Made by a program: the position numbers and the translations under genes
Shown here: piece after piece, positions 1 through 8,320 of the stretch
How the letters are laid out: each line of letters opens with the position of its first letter
Position numbering within the stretch: position 1 is the first letter of the stretch
Assembly: GCA_944385895.1 (NCBI GenBank)
Contig: CALWYZ010000002.1
Span: 62,001 to 126,000, forward strand
Direction of reading: 5' to 3'
DNA from: an uncultured Clostridia bacterium
GTDB taxonomy: Bacteria > Bacillota > Clostridia > Oscillospirales > QAKW01
DNA length: 64,000 bases
The notes under the pieces: generated by a model
The model's database searches: none
The model's input: only the letters and a program-made list of their open reading frames with translations
Told to the model about the DNA's origin: nothing

Positions 1-718
1 ATATATTCGGACGGACTCCTACTGCGGTTATAAGGATATCAAAGTCTACAACTTTTTTGCTTTTCATAACTGCTTTTCCGTCTTCAAAGTAGTCGACGCT
101 ATCCGACAGCAGCAGCTCTATTCCTATGTCTTTTAAATGTTTTTCTATTATAGGTGATGTATCTTTATCAAGAATACTGGAAAGTATCATGTCCGACAGA
201 TCGCATACCGTTATTTTTGCAACTCGGTTGTGAAGTCCCTCTGCGCACTTGAGTCCTATCAGACCTGCTCCCACTATAAGGACTTTGGACTCTTTGGTTA
301 TTACTTTTTCTATTTCTAAAGCATCATCCAGAGAGATAAACGAAAAACGATGCTTCACGTTTTCAATCCCTTTGAATTGAGGCGTAAACGGAGACGATCC
401 AGTTGCTATACATAATGTTGTATAGTGTAGTTCTGTACCGTCGGAAAGCTTGACGGTTTTATTGACAGTATCAATCTTATCAGCTGTTTTGTTATATATC
501 ACATCACAGTTATTTACTTTATAAAAATCATCAGGCCGGTAATTGATATGATCCAGACTGGTTTTGCCTTCAAGATAATAGGAAATAAGCGGACGACAGT
601 ATACCGGATGATTTTCTTTAGAGACAACAGTGATGCTGCCGTTTTTATCCTTGCTTCTTATCCCTTCAATGCAGCCGGCAGCCGCAATACCATTTCCGAT
701 AATGACATATTGTTTCAT
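1..718 (-). CDS. NAD(P)/FAD-dependent oxidoreductase, 3'-truncated by window edge
   Basis: The reading frame opens at an ATG at 718 and is still open at base 1, so about 239 N-terminal residues are visible. The N-terminus carries an FAD-binding Rossmann motif (YVIIGNGIAAAG), and a second nucleotide-binding motif (VGAGLIGLKCAE) lies near residues 145-160, as in rubredoxin-NAD reductase/NirB-type flavoproteins. It follows the ferredoxin and glutamate synthase genes with a 4-base gap and has its own GGAGAG site. The likely role is to pass electrons from NAD(P)H through the ferredoxin to glutamate synthase, or the reverse. That role is inferred from the neighbourhood, since the family also serves other acceptors. 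Confidence 0.8.
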   Translation of the reverse strand, partial: MKQYVIIGNGIAAAGCIEGIRSKDKNGSITVVSKENHPVYCRPLISYYLEGKTSLDHINYRPDDFYKVNNCDVIYNKTADKIDTVNKTVKLSDGTELHYTTLCIATGSSPFTPQFKGIENVKHRFSFISLDDALEIEKVITKESKVLIVGAGLIGLKCAEGLHNRVAKITVCDLSDMILSSILDKDTSPIIEKHLKDIGIELLLSDSVDYFEDGKAVMKSKKVVDFDILITAVGVRPNI

Positions 719-722
719 CTTA

Positions 723-1160
723 TTATCTCTCCTCATAAACAATCGCTTTGTTTGGGCACCCGGCAACACAAGCGGGTCCGGACACTGAGTTTTCAATGCA
801 TAACTCGCATTTCTGTACAGTTCCGTGTTCTGAAACCGAAAGGGCACCGTAAGGACATACCAGTATGCATGTCAGACATCCTACGCATTTATCGGTATCA
901 ACACAGATTCTGCCGTCGACTTTATGTAAGGCTCCTGAAATGCAGCTCTTTACACAAATAGGATCCTGACAATGCCGACATGAAACCGCAAAATTGATTT
1001 TATCATCTCCGTCCACCGTTATTCTGGGAAAAATCTGTTTTCCTTTTAAAGCTTTTACCATGTCTGAGATACCTGAATTTGCAAAAGCGCAGTTATATTC
1101 GCAAAGATGACATCCTAAACACCATTCTTCATTTACATATACACGTTTCATACAATTCAC
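723..1160 (-). CDS. 4Fe-4S ferredoxin-type electron transfer subunit
   Basis: A 145-residue iron-sulfur protein with many cysteines: an N-terminal CLGCHLCEYNC run, a central CRHCQDPICVKSC run, then CVGCLTCILVCPYGAL and a C-terminal CELC...C...C set. This layout is that of HycB/NrfC-like proteins with several [4Fe-4S] clusters. It sits 3 bases downstream of the FMN-domain glutamate synthase gene and 4 bases upstream of the flavoprotein, so it is very probably cotranscribed. It likely relays electrons between the flavoprotein and the synthase. An internal ATG at codon 4 (MKRV) is an equally plausible start. The exact redox partner is inferred. Confidence 0.85.
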   Translation of the reverse strand: MNCMKRVYVNEEWCLGCHLCEYNCAFANSGISDMVKALKGKQIFPRITVDGDDKINFAVSCRHCQDPICVKSCISGALHKVDGRICVDTDKCVGCLTCILVCPYGALSVSEHGTVQKCELCIENSVSGPACVAGCPNKAIVYEER

Positions 1161-1163
1161 TCC

Positions 1164-2669
1164 TTATTCTCCGGCATGGGAGATACCGAGTATCTCCAGC
1201 TCTTTATCAGTAAGACCGATACCGCGCAGCATCAGTCTGTTACCTTTTAGAGCCTCTATTGAGTTGATACCCATACCGCCCATAAGCTCCTTTATCTCAT
1301 GTCTCCATGCGTTCATAAGATTTATAAGACGCTGGCTTCCAATTTCAGGATTCAGTCGTTTTACAAGTTCAGGCTGCTGAGTTGCTATGCCCCAGTTGCA
1401 TTTACCGCTTTGACATGTTCTGCACAAATGACAGCCTAAGGCAAGCAATGCTGCGGTTGCGATATAGCAGGCGTCAGCGCCTAAAGCTATTGCTTTTACA
1501 ACATCTGCTGAGCTGCGGATACTGCCTCCCACAACGATAGAAACATTATTGCGTATGCCCTCGTCTCTAAGTCTTTTATCAACAGACGCCAGAGCCAATT
1601 CAATAGGGATACCGACGTTATCTCTGATTCTTGTCGGAGCAGCGCCTGTGCCTCCCCTGAACCCGTCGATTGCTATTATATCAGCCCCGCTTCTTGCAAT
1701 TCCGCTGGCAATGGCTGCAATGTTGTGAACCGCAGCAACTTTAACTATAATAGGCTTTTTATATTCAGTTGCTTCTTTAAGAGAAAACACCAGCTGACGC
1801 AGATCCTCAATAGAGTATATATCATGATGCGGAGCAGGGGAAATTGCATCAGAGCCTTCCGGTATCATTCGCGTGCGAGAAACATCTCCTACAATTTTGG
1901 TGCCAGGCAGGTGTCCGCCGATACCGGGCTTTGCTCCTTGACCCATTTTTATTTCTATTGCAGCGCCTGCTTCAAGATAGTCTTTATATACGCCGAAACG
2001 TCCGGAGGCGACCTGAACTATTGTGTTTTCCCCATAACAGTAAAAGTCTTCATGTAATCCACCTTCTCCGGTATTATAAAGAATTCCGAGTTTTTGAGCG
2101 GCAGTGGCAAGTGACTTGTGTGCGTTATAGCTGATAGAGCCGTAACTCATGGCAGAAAACATGACCGGCATTGAAAGCTCTATCTGAGGTTCCAGATCGC
2201 ATACGATATTACCGTCTTTGTCTTTTTTTATAAGTTTGGGCTTTTTGCCTAAAAATACTTTTGTCTCCATCGGCTCTCTAAGCGGATCAATGGATGGGTT
2301 TGTGACCTGCGATGCGTTTATTAAAATTTTATCCCAGTATACCGGCATCGGTTTTGGGTTTCCCATAGAAGACAGAAGTACACCTGCGCTGTTTGCCTGC
2401 TTATATATTTCTTTGATGGTATCATCCTGCCAGTTTGCATTTTCTCTTAATTTGCAGTCGCTTTTAACTATTTTGAGAGCTCTTGTAGGACAGAGCGAAA
2501 CACAGCGCTGACAGTTTACGCACTTTGATTCATCGGCCAGCATCATTTTAAGGTCACTGTCATAATGATGCACTTCATTGGCACATTGCCTCTCACATAC
2601 GCGGCAGGCAATGCATCTTTTTTCATTTCTTATTACTTCAAATTCCGGATAAATAAATTCAATACCCAT
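1164..2669 (-). CDS. gltB2: Glutamate synthase, FMN-binding synthase subunit (split archaeal type)
   Basis: A 501-residue protein with two N-terminal ferredoxin cluster motifs (CIACRVCERQC near residue 18 and CVNCQRCVSLCPT near residue 50). These are followed by a TIM-barrel FMN-binding synthase domain that includes the segment GFRGGTGAAPTR and the cysteine run CHLCRTCQSGKC expected for the [3Fe-4S] cluster. It matches the free-standing archaeal-type GltB domain 2, not the 1500-residue bacterial GltB. The reaction is conversion of 2-oxoglutarate plus ammonia to glutamate at FMN. The ATG overlaps the stop of the upstream amidotransferase gene by one base (TAATG), implying translational coupling. 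No GXGXG-domain (GltB3) gene is seen in the window; it may lie beyond base 1. Confidence 0.92.
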   Translation of the reverse strand: MGIEFIYPEFEVIRNEKRCIACRVCERQCANEVHHYDSDLKMMLADESKCVNCQRCVSLCPTRALKIVKSDCKLRENANWQDDTIKEIYKQANSAGVLLSSMGNPKPMPVYWDKILINASQVTNPSIDPLREPMETKVFLGKKPKLIKKDKDGNIVCDLEPQIELSMPVMFSAMSYGSISYNAHKSLATAAQKLGILYNTGEGGLHEDFYCYGENTIVQVASGRFGVYKDYLEAGAAIEIKMGQGAKPGIGGHLPGTKIVGDVSRTRMIPEGSDAISPAPHHDIYSIEDLRQLVFSLKEATEYKKPIIVKVAAVHNIAAIASGIARSGADIIAIDGFRGGTGAAPTRIRDNVGIPIELALASVDKRLRDEGIRNNVSIVVGGSIRSSADVVKAIALGADACYIATAALLALGCHLCRTCQSGKCNWGIATQQPELVKRLNPEIGSQRLINLMNAWRHEIKELMGGMGINSIEALKGNRLMLRGIGLTDKELEILGISHAGE

Positions 2670-3766
2670 TAAAAAGCACCGTCCTTAACTTTTACGATTA
2701 CCGCCTGTCCGCCTGCAGGATAACAAATATTTTCCGCATCCGGCTCCATAACTCTTATTGCTGCTTCCTCACTGGCAATGAACACCTTGTCGTCTTTTTG
2801 ACCGGTCACCATAGAACGCAGCTTTAACCTGTCATTTAACGCCATAAGACCGCCGTTAAATCCCAGAACGATAGAAAACGGTCCTGTAATCAAAAGACTT
2901 GAAAAAACAGTTCTGAGGTATTTAAGACGTTTTTGCTCTTCGGGATCAGATACAGCATCAATCGTGCTCCAGAATGGGGCAGCAATGACATTTGCCGCTT
3001 GCTGTAAAGAAAGATTTTGCACACGCAGCAAATAATCCATTATATAAGTTATTACTTCCGTATCAGTCTGAAGTGTGCATTTGTACCCGAACATTTCGAT
3101 AAATCTGCGGTTTGCATCATATGATGATATTTCTCCGTTGTGTACAACCGAATAATCCAGCAGGGTAAACGGATGAGCGCCGCCCCACCATCCGGGAGTA
3201 TTAGTCGGGTATCGTCCGTGAGCTGTCCACATATATCCTTCATATTCATCTAATTTATAAAAAACGCCGACATCTTCGGGAAAACCCACGGCCTTGAATG
3301 TGCCCATGTTTTTACCGCTTGAAAATACATATGTGCCTTCCATTTCGGCATTTATTTTCATAACAGTAGCTGCCACAAATTCTTTTTCATCCTGCTGTAA
3401 AGCTGCAAGTACAGATTTTAAAGGCGAGACAAAATATCTCCATATTATCGGTTCGTCTGTTATTTGCGGTATTTTTCGTGTGGGAATGATTTCAGACTGA
3501 ACTATCTCAAATCTTTCTTTTAAAAACTGCTCGCAGTTTTTACGAGAAGCTCTGTCTTTATAAAACATATGTAATGCGTAAAAATCTTTATAATCTTTAT
3601 AAATTCCGTAAGCGGCAAAACCTCCGCCAAGACCGTTTGAACGGTCGTGCATTGGTTTCATAGAATCAACTATTTTTTCACCTGTCATGCTTTTGCCGTC
3701 TTTAGAAATGACAGCTGCGATTGCACAGCCGGATGGTATACGGACATGTCCCTCTATATTGCTCAT
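2669..3766 (-). CDS. gltB1: Glutamate synthase, class II glutamine amidotransferase subunit (split type)
   Basis: A 365-residue stand-alone class II amidotransferase domain. The candidate nucleophile is Cys14 in SGCAIAAV, preceded by a short propeptide-like stretch, and typical Ntn motifs follow (HGRYPTNTPGWW, VVHNGEISSY, TDTEVITY). It would hydrolyse glutamine and feed ammonia to the FMN subunit encoded immediately downstream with a one-base overlap. It is the first gene of an operon read away from glnN. An AGGAAAG site precedes the ATG. Expression probably depends on a strong promoter (TTGACA/TATCAT on the minus strand) and on a terminator-like hairpin between promoter and start codon. Confidence 0.9.
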   Translation of the reverse strand: MSNIEGHVRIPSGCAIAAVISKDGKSMTGEKIVDSMKPMHDRSNGLGGGFAAYGIYKDYKDFYALHMFYKDRASRKNCEQFLKERFEIVQSEIIPTRKIPQITDEPIIWRYFVSPLKSVLAALQQDEKEFVAATVMKINAEMEGTYVFSSGKNMGTFKAVGFPEDVGVFYKLDEYEGYMWTAHGRYPTNTPGWWGGAHPFTLLDYSVVHNGEISSYDANRRFIEMFGYKCTLQTDTEVITYIMDYLLRVQNLSLQQAANVIAAPFWSTIDAVSDPEEQKRLKYLRTVFSSLLITGPFSIVLGFNGGLMALNDRLKLRSMVTGQKDDKVFIASEEAAIRVMEPDAENICYPAGGQAVIVKVKDGAF

Positions 3767-3791
3767 AGTTCTTTCCTTTCTTAAGCATAAT

Positions 3792-3892
3792 AAAAAGAAA
3801 AGACGCTCATTTCAGCACAGCAGCAGTCTGTGCCAAAATGAACGCCTTTGCTCATTTGTGATAATGATACAGCAAAACATTTGATTTGTCAA
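3792..3892 (-). promoter_or_regulatory. gltB1 promoter and leader attenuator hairpin
   Basis: On the minus strand a -35 TTGACA (3887-3892) and -10 TATCAT (3864-3869) are 17 bases apart, placing the transcript start near 3857. Almost at once the RNA enters a 21-bp hairpin (3799-3849) whose 5' arm starts AAAGGCGTTC and whose 3' arm ends GCGTCTTT, followed by a U-rich run (3792-3796). The ribosome binding site follows within about 20 bases. This is the layout of a terminator-type attenuator. There is no room for a separate upstream antiterminator, so a trans factor that opens or holds the hairpin is the simplest inference. Confidence 0.75.
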
Positions 3893-3944
3893 TGGAAAAA
3901 TGCAATTTTTGCAAGTTTTTTTCAAAAAAATTGCAAAAAAAGAC

Positions 3945-3973
3945 TTGACAAAGTGTTTTATTGGGTGTAAAAT
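3945..3973 (+). promoter_or_regulatory. glnN promoter
   Basis: TTGACA at 3945-3950 and TAAAAT at 3968-3973 are separated by 17 bases, a near-consensus housekeeping sigma promoter. The predicted start near 3980 lies a few bases before the first leader hairpin, giving a leader of about 199 nt upstream of the glnN ATG. Confidence 0.75.
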
Positions 3974-3986
3974 GCAAGCAGTAAAG

Positions 3987-4161
3987 GCAAAGACGTCTTT
4001 TCGGATCATGTCCGAATAGTGGTCTTTGCTTTTTTATTACCGTATCACGAAGCATTTGTGAACCGCGGTTATGCTTCGCTGCAGAAATACGTAAATATTA
4101 TATATGAAGGCAAGGGTGTCTTTAATTGAAGCGATTAAAGGTATCTTTGTCTTTTTATTTT
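3987..4161 (+). promoter_or_regulatory. glnN leader with two terminator-like hairpins in tandem
   Basis: Hairpin 1 (3987-4029; arms GCAAAGAC / GTCTTTGC, inner stem TTCGGA/TCCGAA) is followed by a T run to 4036. A middle hairpin pairs CGAAGCAT with ATGCTTCG (4048-4078). Hairpin 2 (4109-4151; arms GGCAAGGGTGTCTTTAAT and its partner, 18 pairs counting G-U) is followed by TTTTTATTTT and then directly by the glnN ribosome binding site. The arms of hairpins 1 and 2 are similar enough to exchange partners: the 5' arm of 1 can pair with the 3' arm of 2. This suggests mutually exclusive folds. The gltB1 leader on the other strand uses related arms. Confidence 0.7.
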
Positions 4162-4178
4162 AAAAAGGAGTAAAATTT

Positions 4179-6275
4179 ATGAGAACAGTATCGGATTATT
4201 TCGGATGTAAAGTTTTTGATGACAGAGTTATGAAAGCAACATTATCCGGCAAAGTTTATTCATCACTCAAAAAAACGATTGATGAAGGAACTGAGCTGGA
4301 TATCAGCGTAGCCAACGCAGTTGCAATCGCGATGAAAGACTGGGCGGTAAAAAACGGAGCTACACATTATACTCATTGGTTTCAGCCGCTTACCGGTATT
4401 ACCGCGGAAAAACATGACAGCTTTATAACACCTTCGCCTGACGGAGGAGTAATCATGGAGTTTTCCGGCAAGGAGCTTATTAAGGGCGAGCCGGATGCCT
4501 CATCATTCCCAAGCGGAGGGCTTAGAGCAACTTTTGAAGCAAGAGGCTATACTGCATGGGATCCGACGTCATATGCGTTTATTAAAGGAAAAACATTATG
4601 CATTCCTACAGCATTCTGTTCTTATTCCGGCCATGCACTTGATAAAAAGACTCCGCTTCTTAGGTCTATGGAGGCTCTAAATAAGCAGGCGCTGCGTATA
4701 TTGAGACTTTTCGGCAATGATACAGCCAAGTGTGTAAGATCTTCTGTCGGTCCTGAACAGGAATATTTCCTTATTACAAAAGAAATGTATGATCAGCGTC
4801 CTGATCTTCGCTTTACCGGCCGTACACTGTTCGGTGCAAAACCTCCTAAGGGACAGGAAATGGACGATCACTATTTCGGTGTAATAAAACCGAGAGTAGC
4901 AGCGTTTATGGAGGAACTCAATGAGGAGCTGTGGAAACTCGGAATACTTGCAAAAACTGAGCATAATGAGGTCGCACCCGCTCAGCATGAACTTGCACCT
5001 ATCTATACTACAACAAATATCGCAACCGATCACAACCAGCTTACTATGGAAATAATGCAAAAGGTCGCTTCAAAGCACGGACTTGTATGCCTGCTCCATG
5101 AGAAACCGTTTGCCGGTGTAAACGGAAGCGGAAAACACAACAACTGGTCTATTGCTACCGACCAGGGTCAGAATCTGCTGTCACCCGGAGAAACACCGTA
5201 TGAAAACGCACAGTTTTTATTGTTCCTGTGTGCGGTAATAAAGGGCGTTGATGATTATCAAGATCTTTTGCGCATATCAGTTGCAACGGCGGGCAATGAC
5301 CATCGTCTTGGAGCAAATGAGGCTCCGCCGGCAGTTGTATCTATCTTTTTGGGCGACGAGCTTAATGCTGTTCTTGAGGCAATTGAGACGGATACTCCTT
5401 ATAAGGGAACAGAAAAGACACAGATGAAGCTTGGTGTAGATGTTTTACCTAAGTTTAACCGTGATACCACAGACAGAAACAGAACATCTCCGTTTGCTTT
5501 TACGGGTAATAAGTTTGAATTTCGTATGCTTGGTTCTTCAAACAGCATAGCCTGCGCAAATATAATGCTTAATACGGCAGTTGCAGAAAGCCTCAAGATA
5601 TATGCCGACCGTCTCGAAGGAGCAAAGGATTTTGAAACGACACTTCACGAGATGATAAGAAAAACAATAAAAGACCACAAACGTATTATTTTCAACGGCA
5701 ACGGTTATGATGACAGCTGGATAAAAGAAGCTACAGAAAAACGCGGTCTTCTGAACCTTCGCACTACGCCTGACGCTGTGCCGCATATACTTGATAAAAA
5801 GAATGTCGATATGTTGACATCACACGGTGTGTTCTCAGAGGCGGAAATTAAATCTCGATATGAAATAACTCTTGATAACTATTGTAAAACCGTTATTATT
5901 GAGGCCAATACAATGGTGGATATGGCAAGGACACAGATTGCGCCTGCTGTGGAAAAATATACTGCCGATGCGGCAAGATCTGCTGCTGCAAAGAAGGCTA
6001 TTGACCCGTCTATTGTGTGTGGTTTTGAAACAGGACTTGTTAAAAGACTTTCAATATTGACTGACAGAATAGCAGCTGGTGCGGATGCACTTGACGAGGC
6101 TGTAGTACAGCTTGGCAATGCCGATGATATTGCAGCTGAATCGGCTATGATCCGTGATACCATTCTGGCAAAAATGAGCGAACTGAGAGTCGCATGTGAT
6201 GAAGCTGAAACATTGACGGCTAAAAGTTATTGGCCGTTCCCGACATACGCCGATTTATTGTTTGGCGTTAAATAA
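4179..6275 (+). CDS. glnN: Glutamine synthetase type III
   Basis: A 698-residue GSIII-type glutamine synthetase, the usual length for this class and much longer than GSI or GSII. It condenses glutamate and ammonia with ATP in the cytosol. Visible hallmarks include the N-terminal GSIII region, [11 protein letters not shown] (ligand-bearing), and [10 protein letters not shown] in the catalytic core, followed by the long C-terminal extension typical of GSIII. An AAAAAGGAG site precedes the ATG. It diverges from the glutamate synthase operon and is followed 16 bases later by the ammonium transporter, so ammonium uptake and assimilation are likely cotranscribed. The two leader hairpins probably set its expression. 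Confidence 0.95.
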   Translation: MRTVSDYFGCKVFDDRVMKATLSGKVYSSLKKTIDEGTELDISVANAVAIAMKDWAVKNGATHYTHWFQPLTGITAEKHDSFITPSPDGGVIMEFSGKELIKGEPDASSFPSGGLRATFEARGYTAWDPTSYAFIKGKTLCIPTAFCSYSGHALDKKTPLLRSMEALNKQALRILRLFGNDTAKCVRSSVGPEQEYFLITKEMYDQRPDLRFTGRTLFGAKPPKGQEMDDHYFGVIKPRVAAFMEELNEELWKLGILAKTEHNEVAPAQHELAPIYTTTNIATDHNQLTMEIMQKVASKHGLVCLLHEKPFAGVNGSGKHNNWSIATDQGQNLLSPGETPYENAQFLLFLCAVIKGVDDYQDLLRISVATAGNDHRLGANEAPPAVVSIFLGDELNAVLEAIETDTPYKGTEKTQMKLGVDVLPKFNRDTTDRNRTSPFAFTGNKFEFRMLGSSNSIACANIMLNTAVAESLKIYADRLEGAKDFETTLHEMIRKTIKDHKRIIFNGNGYDDSWIKEATEKRGLLNLRTTPDAVPHILDKKNVDMLTSHGVFSEAEIKSRYEITLDNYCKTVIIEANTMVDMARTQIAPAVEKYTADAARSAAAKKAIDPSIVCGFETGLVKRLSILTDRIAAGADALDEAVVQLGNADDIAAESAMIRDTILAKMSELRVACDEAETLTAKSYWPFPTYADLLFGVK

Positions 6276-6291
6276 GAAAGAAGATGATTAT

Positions 6292-8046
6292 ATGGGATTG
6301 GAAGAAATTACGAAATTAGTTGAAGAAAACGTCACCGGTGAGGTATTTGGCGTCTGGTTTTTAATAGGATCGGCACTTGTATTTTTTATGCAGGCAGGAT
6401 TTGCCATGGTTGAGACAGGATTTACCAGGGCTAAAAACGCCGGTAATATAATAATGAAAAACCTTATGGATTTTTGTATAGGAACCGTTGTTTTTGTTTT
6501 GCTCGGTTTCAGTCTTATGATGGCTCAGGATTATGTGCTTGGTATTTTCGGCGTTCCTAATCTTGAAATTCTGACCGACTTTGGAGGATTTTTAAAAAGC
6601 GGAAACGCACCGTCATTTGTTTTTAACCTTGTCTTTTGTGCGACAGCCGCTACAATTGTTTCCGGTTCCATGGCGGAAAGAACGAAATTCATATCATACT
6701 GTATTTATTCGGGTGTAATTTCTCTGTTTGTTTATCCGATAGAGGCAGGATGGGTATGGAATTCACAAGGCTGGCTTGCACAGCTTGGGTTTCATGATTT
6801 TGCCGGATCAGCTGCAATTCACTCGGTCGGCGGTTTGACAGCGCTTATCGGCGCAATCATGGTTGGACCGCGTCTTGGAAAATATATTAAAGACAAAACC
6901 GGAAAGGTCACAAAAGTAAACGCTATTCCCGGTCACTCCATACCTTTAGGCGCATTGGGCTGTTTTATACTTTGGTTTTGCTGGTATGGATTTAACGGAG
7001 CTGCAGCATGGGATAAAGACTCACTTGCATCTATTTTTGTTACAACAACCATTGCCCCTGCAGTAGCAACTTGTACCACAATGATTTTTACCTGGATTAA
7101 AAACGGCAAGCCTGATGTTTCGATGTGCCTTAACGGCTCTCTTGCCGGACTTGTGGCAGTAACGGCGGGCTGTGACTCAGTAGACGCTTTGGGCTCTGCA
7201 ATAATCGGAATAGTAGCAGGTATTCTTGTTGTAGTAGTAGTTGAATTCCTTGATCTTAAATTACATATTGATGACCCGGTTGGAGCCGTAGGCGTACACT
7301 TTGCAAACGGTGTGTGGGGCACCCTTGCCGTAGGATTGCTTTCCAATCCAAACGCACCGGCAGGTCTTGAAGGATTATTTTATACAGGCAGCTTTGAACT
7401 TCTGGGAATACAAGCGCTTGGTATAGTATCAATTCTTGCCTGGACTGCGGTAATGATGATTTTAAGCTTCTTTGTTATTAAGAAAACAGTAGGACTTAGA
7501 GTTTCCAAAGAAGAAGAAATAAAAGGTCTTGACAGTACGGAACACGGTCTTATTAGCGCGTATTCTGATTTCCTGCCGGCTGTTGAAAGTCTGGATTATG
7601 GATACGATCAGGCAATAGCTGTATCCGGTGATGTGCCCGTGGCAGAAGCGGTGCCTGTCAAAAAAATGCCTGTTTTCAATGATGGTACTCCTAAGTTTAC
7701 AAAAGTAGAGATTATATGTAAAGAATCACGGTTTGAGGCTTTAAATAAGGCCATGTCTGATATAGGTATCACCGGAATGACAGTATCACACGTACTTGGC
7801 TGCGGACAGCAGAAGGGCAAGACCGAGTATTACAGAGGTGTTGCAGTTGAAGCTACTCTGCTTCCGAAAATCCAGATTGATATCGTTGTCAGCAAGGTGC
7901 CTGTACGCACTATCATAGAGACTGCTAAAAAAGTACTTTATACCGGAAATATAGGTGATGGTAAAATATTTGTATATGATGTAGAGAATGTCGTAAAAGT
8001 TCGTACCGGTGAAGAAGGATACGATGCTCTGCAGGATGTAGAATAA
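6292..8046 (+). CDS. amtB: Ammonium transporter fused to a C-terminal P-II signalling domain
   Basis: A 584-residue protein. The first ~440 residues form an Amt/MEP channel with about 11 hydrophobic segments and conserved features such as FAGSAAIHSVGG, FILWFCWYGFN and GVHFANGVWGTLAVG. Residues ~468-584 are a complete P-II (GlnB/GlnK) domain, with GQQKGKTEYYRG in the T-loop and TGNIGDGKIF in the nucleotide-binding B-loop. The position equivalent to the uridylylated Tyr51 of enteric P-II appears to be Val (RGVAV in place of RGAEY), so control is more likely by ADP/ATP/2-oxoglutarate binding alone. I chose the ATG at 6292 because it has an AGAAAGAAG site; an in-frame start at 6262 would overlap glnN. 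Confidence 0.92.
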   Translation: MGLEEITKLVEENVTGEVFGVWFLIGSALVFFMQAGFAMVETGFTRAKNAGNIIMKNLMDFCIGTVVFVLLGFSLMMAQDYVLGIFGVPNLEILTDFGGFLKSGNAPSFVFNLVFCATAATIVSGSMAERTKFISYCIYSGVISLFVYPIEAGWVWNSQGWLAQLGFHDFAGSAAIHSVGGLTALIGAIMVGPRLGKYIKDKTGKVTKVNAIPGHSIPLGALGCFILWFCWYGFNGAAAWDKDSLASIFVTTTIAPAVATCTTMIFTWIKNGKPDVSMCLNGSLAGLVAVTAGCDSVDALGSAIIGIVAGILVVVVVEFLDLKLHIDDPVGAVGVHFANGVWGTLAVGLLSNPNAPAGLEGLFYTGSFELLGIQALGIVSILAWTAVMMILSFFVIKKTVGLRVSKEEEIKGLDSTEHGLISAYSDFLPAVESLDYGYDQAIAVSGDVPVAEAVPVKKMPVFNDGTPKFTKVEIICKESRFEALNKAMSDIGITGMTVSHVLGCGQQKGKTEYYRGVAVEATLLPKIQIDIVVSKVPVRTIIETAKKVLYTGNIGDGKIFVYDVENVVKVRTGEEGYDALQDVE

Positions 8047-8066
8047 ACTTAAATAAAAGCGTTTGA

Positions 8067-8300
8067 AACATGACAAGTAACACGGAAAATCGCTCACAGC
8101 GAGTGCGGGACGGTGAGAGCCGCGCAGCGGATACCGTGTGAATAACACATGTTAAGCTGCAATCTGAAAAATTGTAATTTAGTAGGTGCGCCGTAATGCC
8201 ATACGTCAGTTGGCAAAGCTTTCAGTTAAGGCTTTTTATGAGAACAAATATAGGTGGTACCGCGGGTGCAGCACTCGCCCTATAGGATGCTGAAAAGTCA
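8067..8300 (+). promoter_or_regulatory. T-box leader, asparagine-specific
   Basis: Stem I is closed by AACATG (8067-8072) with CATGTT (8148-8153), and ACACGG (8080-8085) with CCGTGT (8134-8139). The AGTA motif is at 8076-8079. The specifier loop reads GAATAACA with AAC, an Asn codon, at 8144-8146. The canonical T-box AGGTGGTACCGCG lies at 8252-8264. Downstream, GCGGGTG pairs with CACTCGC, and TATAGG with CCTATA, which forms the competing helix. Unusually, no U run follows that helix, so whether control is by termination or translation is unclear. The specifier fits asnB, the next gene. Confidence 0.9.
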
Positions 8301-8320
8301 AATTAACGGAGGAAATCATT

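Noticed and set aside
548-961. Plus-strand open frame antisense to the ferredoxin and flavoprotein genes
   Set aside because: It has no ribosome binding site, has low-complexity composition, and lies opposite two clearly conserved iron-sulfur/flavoprotein genes.
3812-4055. Short minus-strand frames in the glnN-gltB1 intergenic region
   Set aside because: They overlap the two divergent promoters and the hairpin leaders and have no ribosome binding site; the region is better explained as regulatory.
3987-4161. ANTAR-type dual hexaloop target in the glnN leader
   Set aside because: The apical loops (TCATG, TGAAGCG) do not show the A-x-x-G-x-x hexaloop pair; only the gltB1 loop is close.
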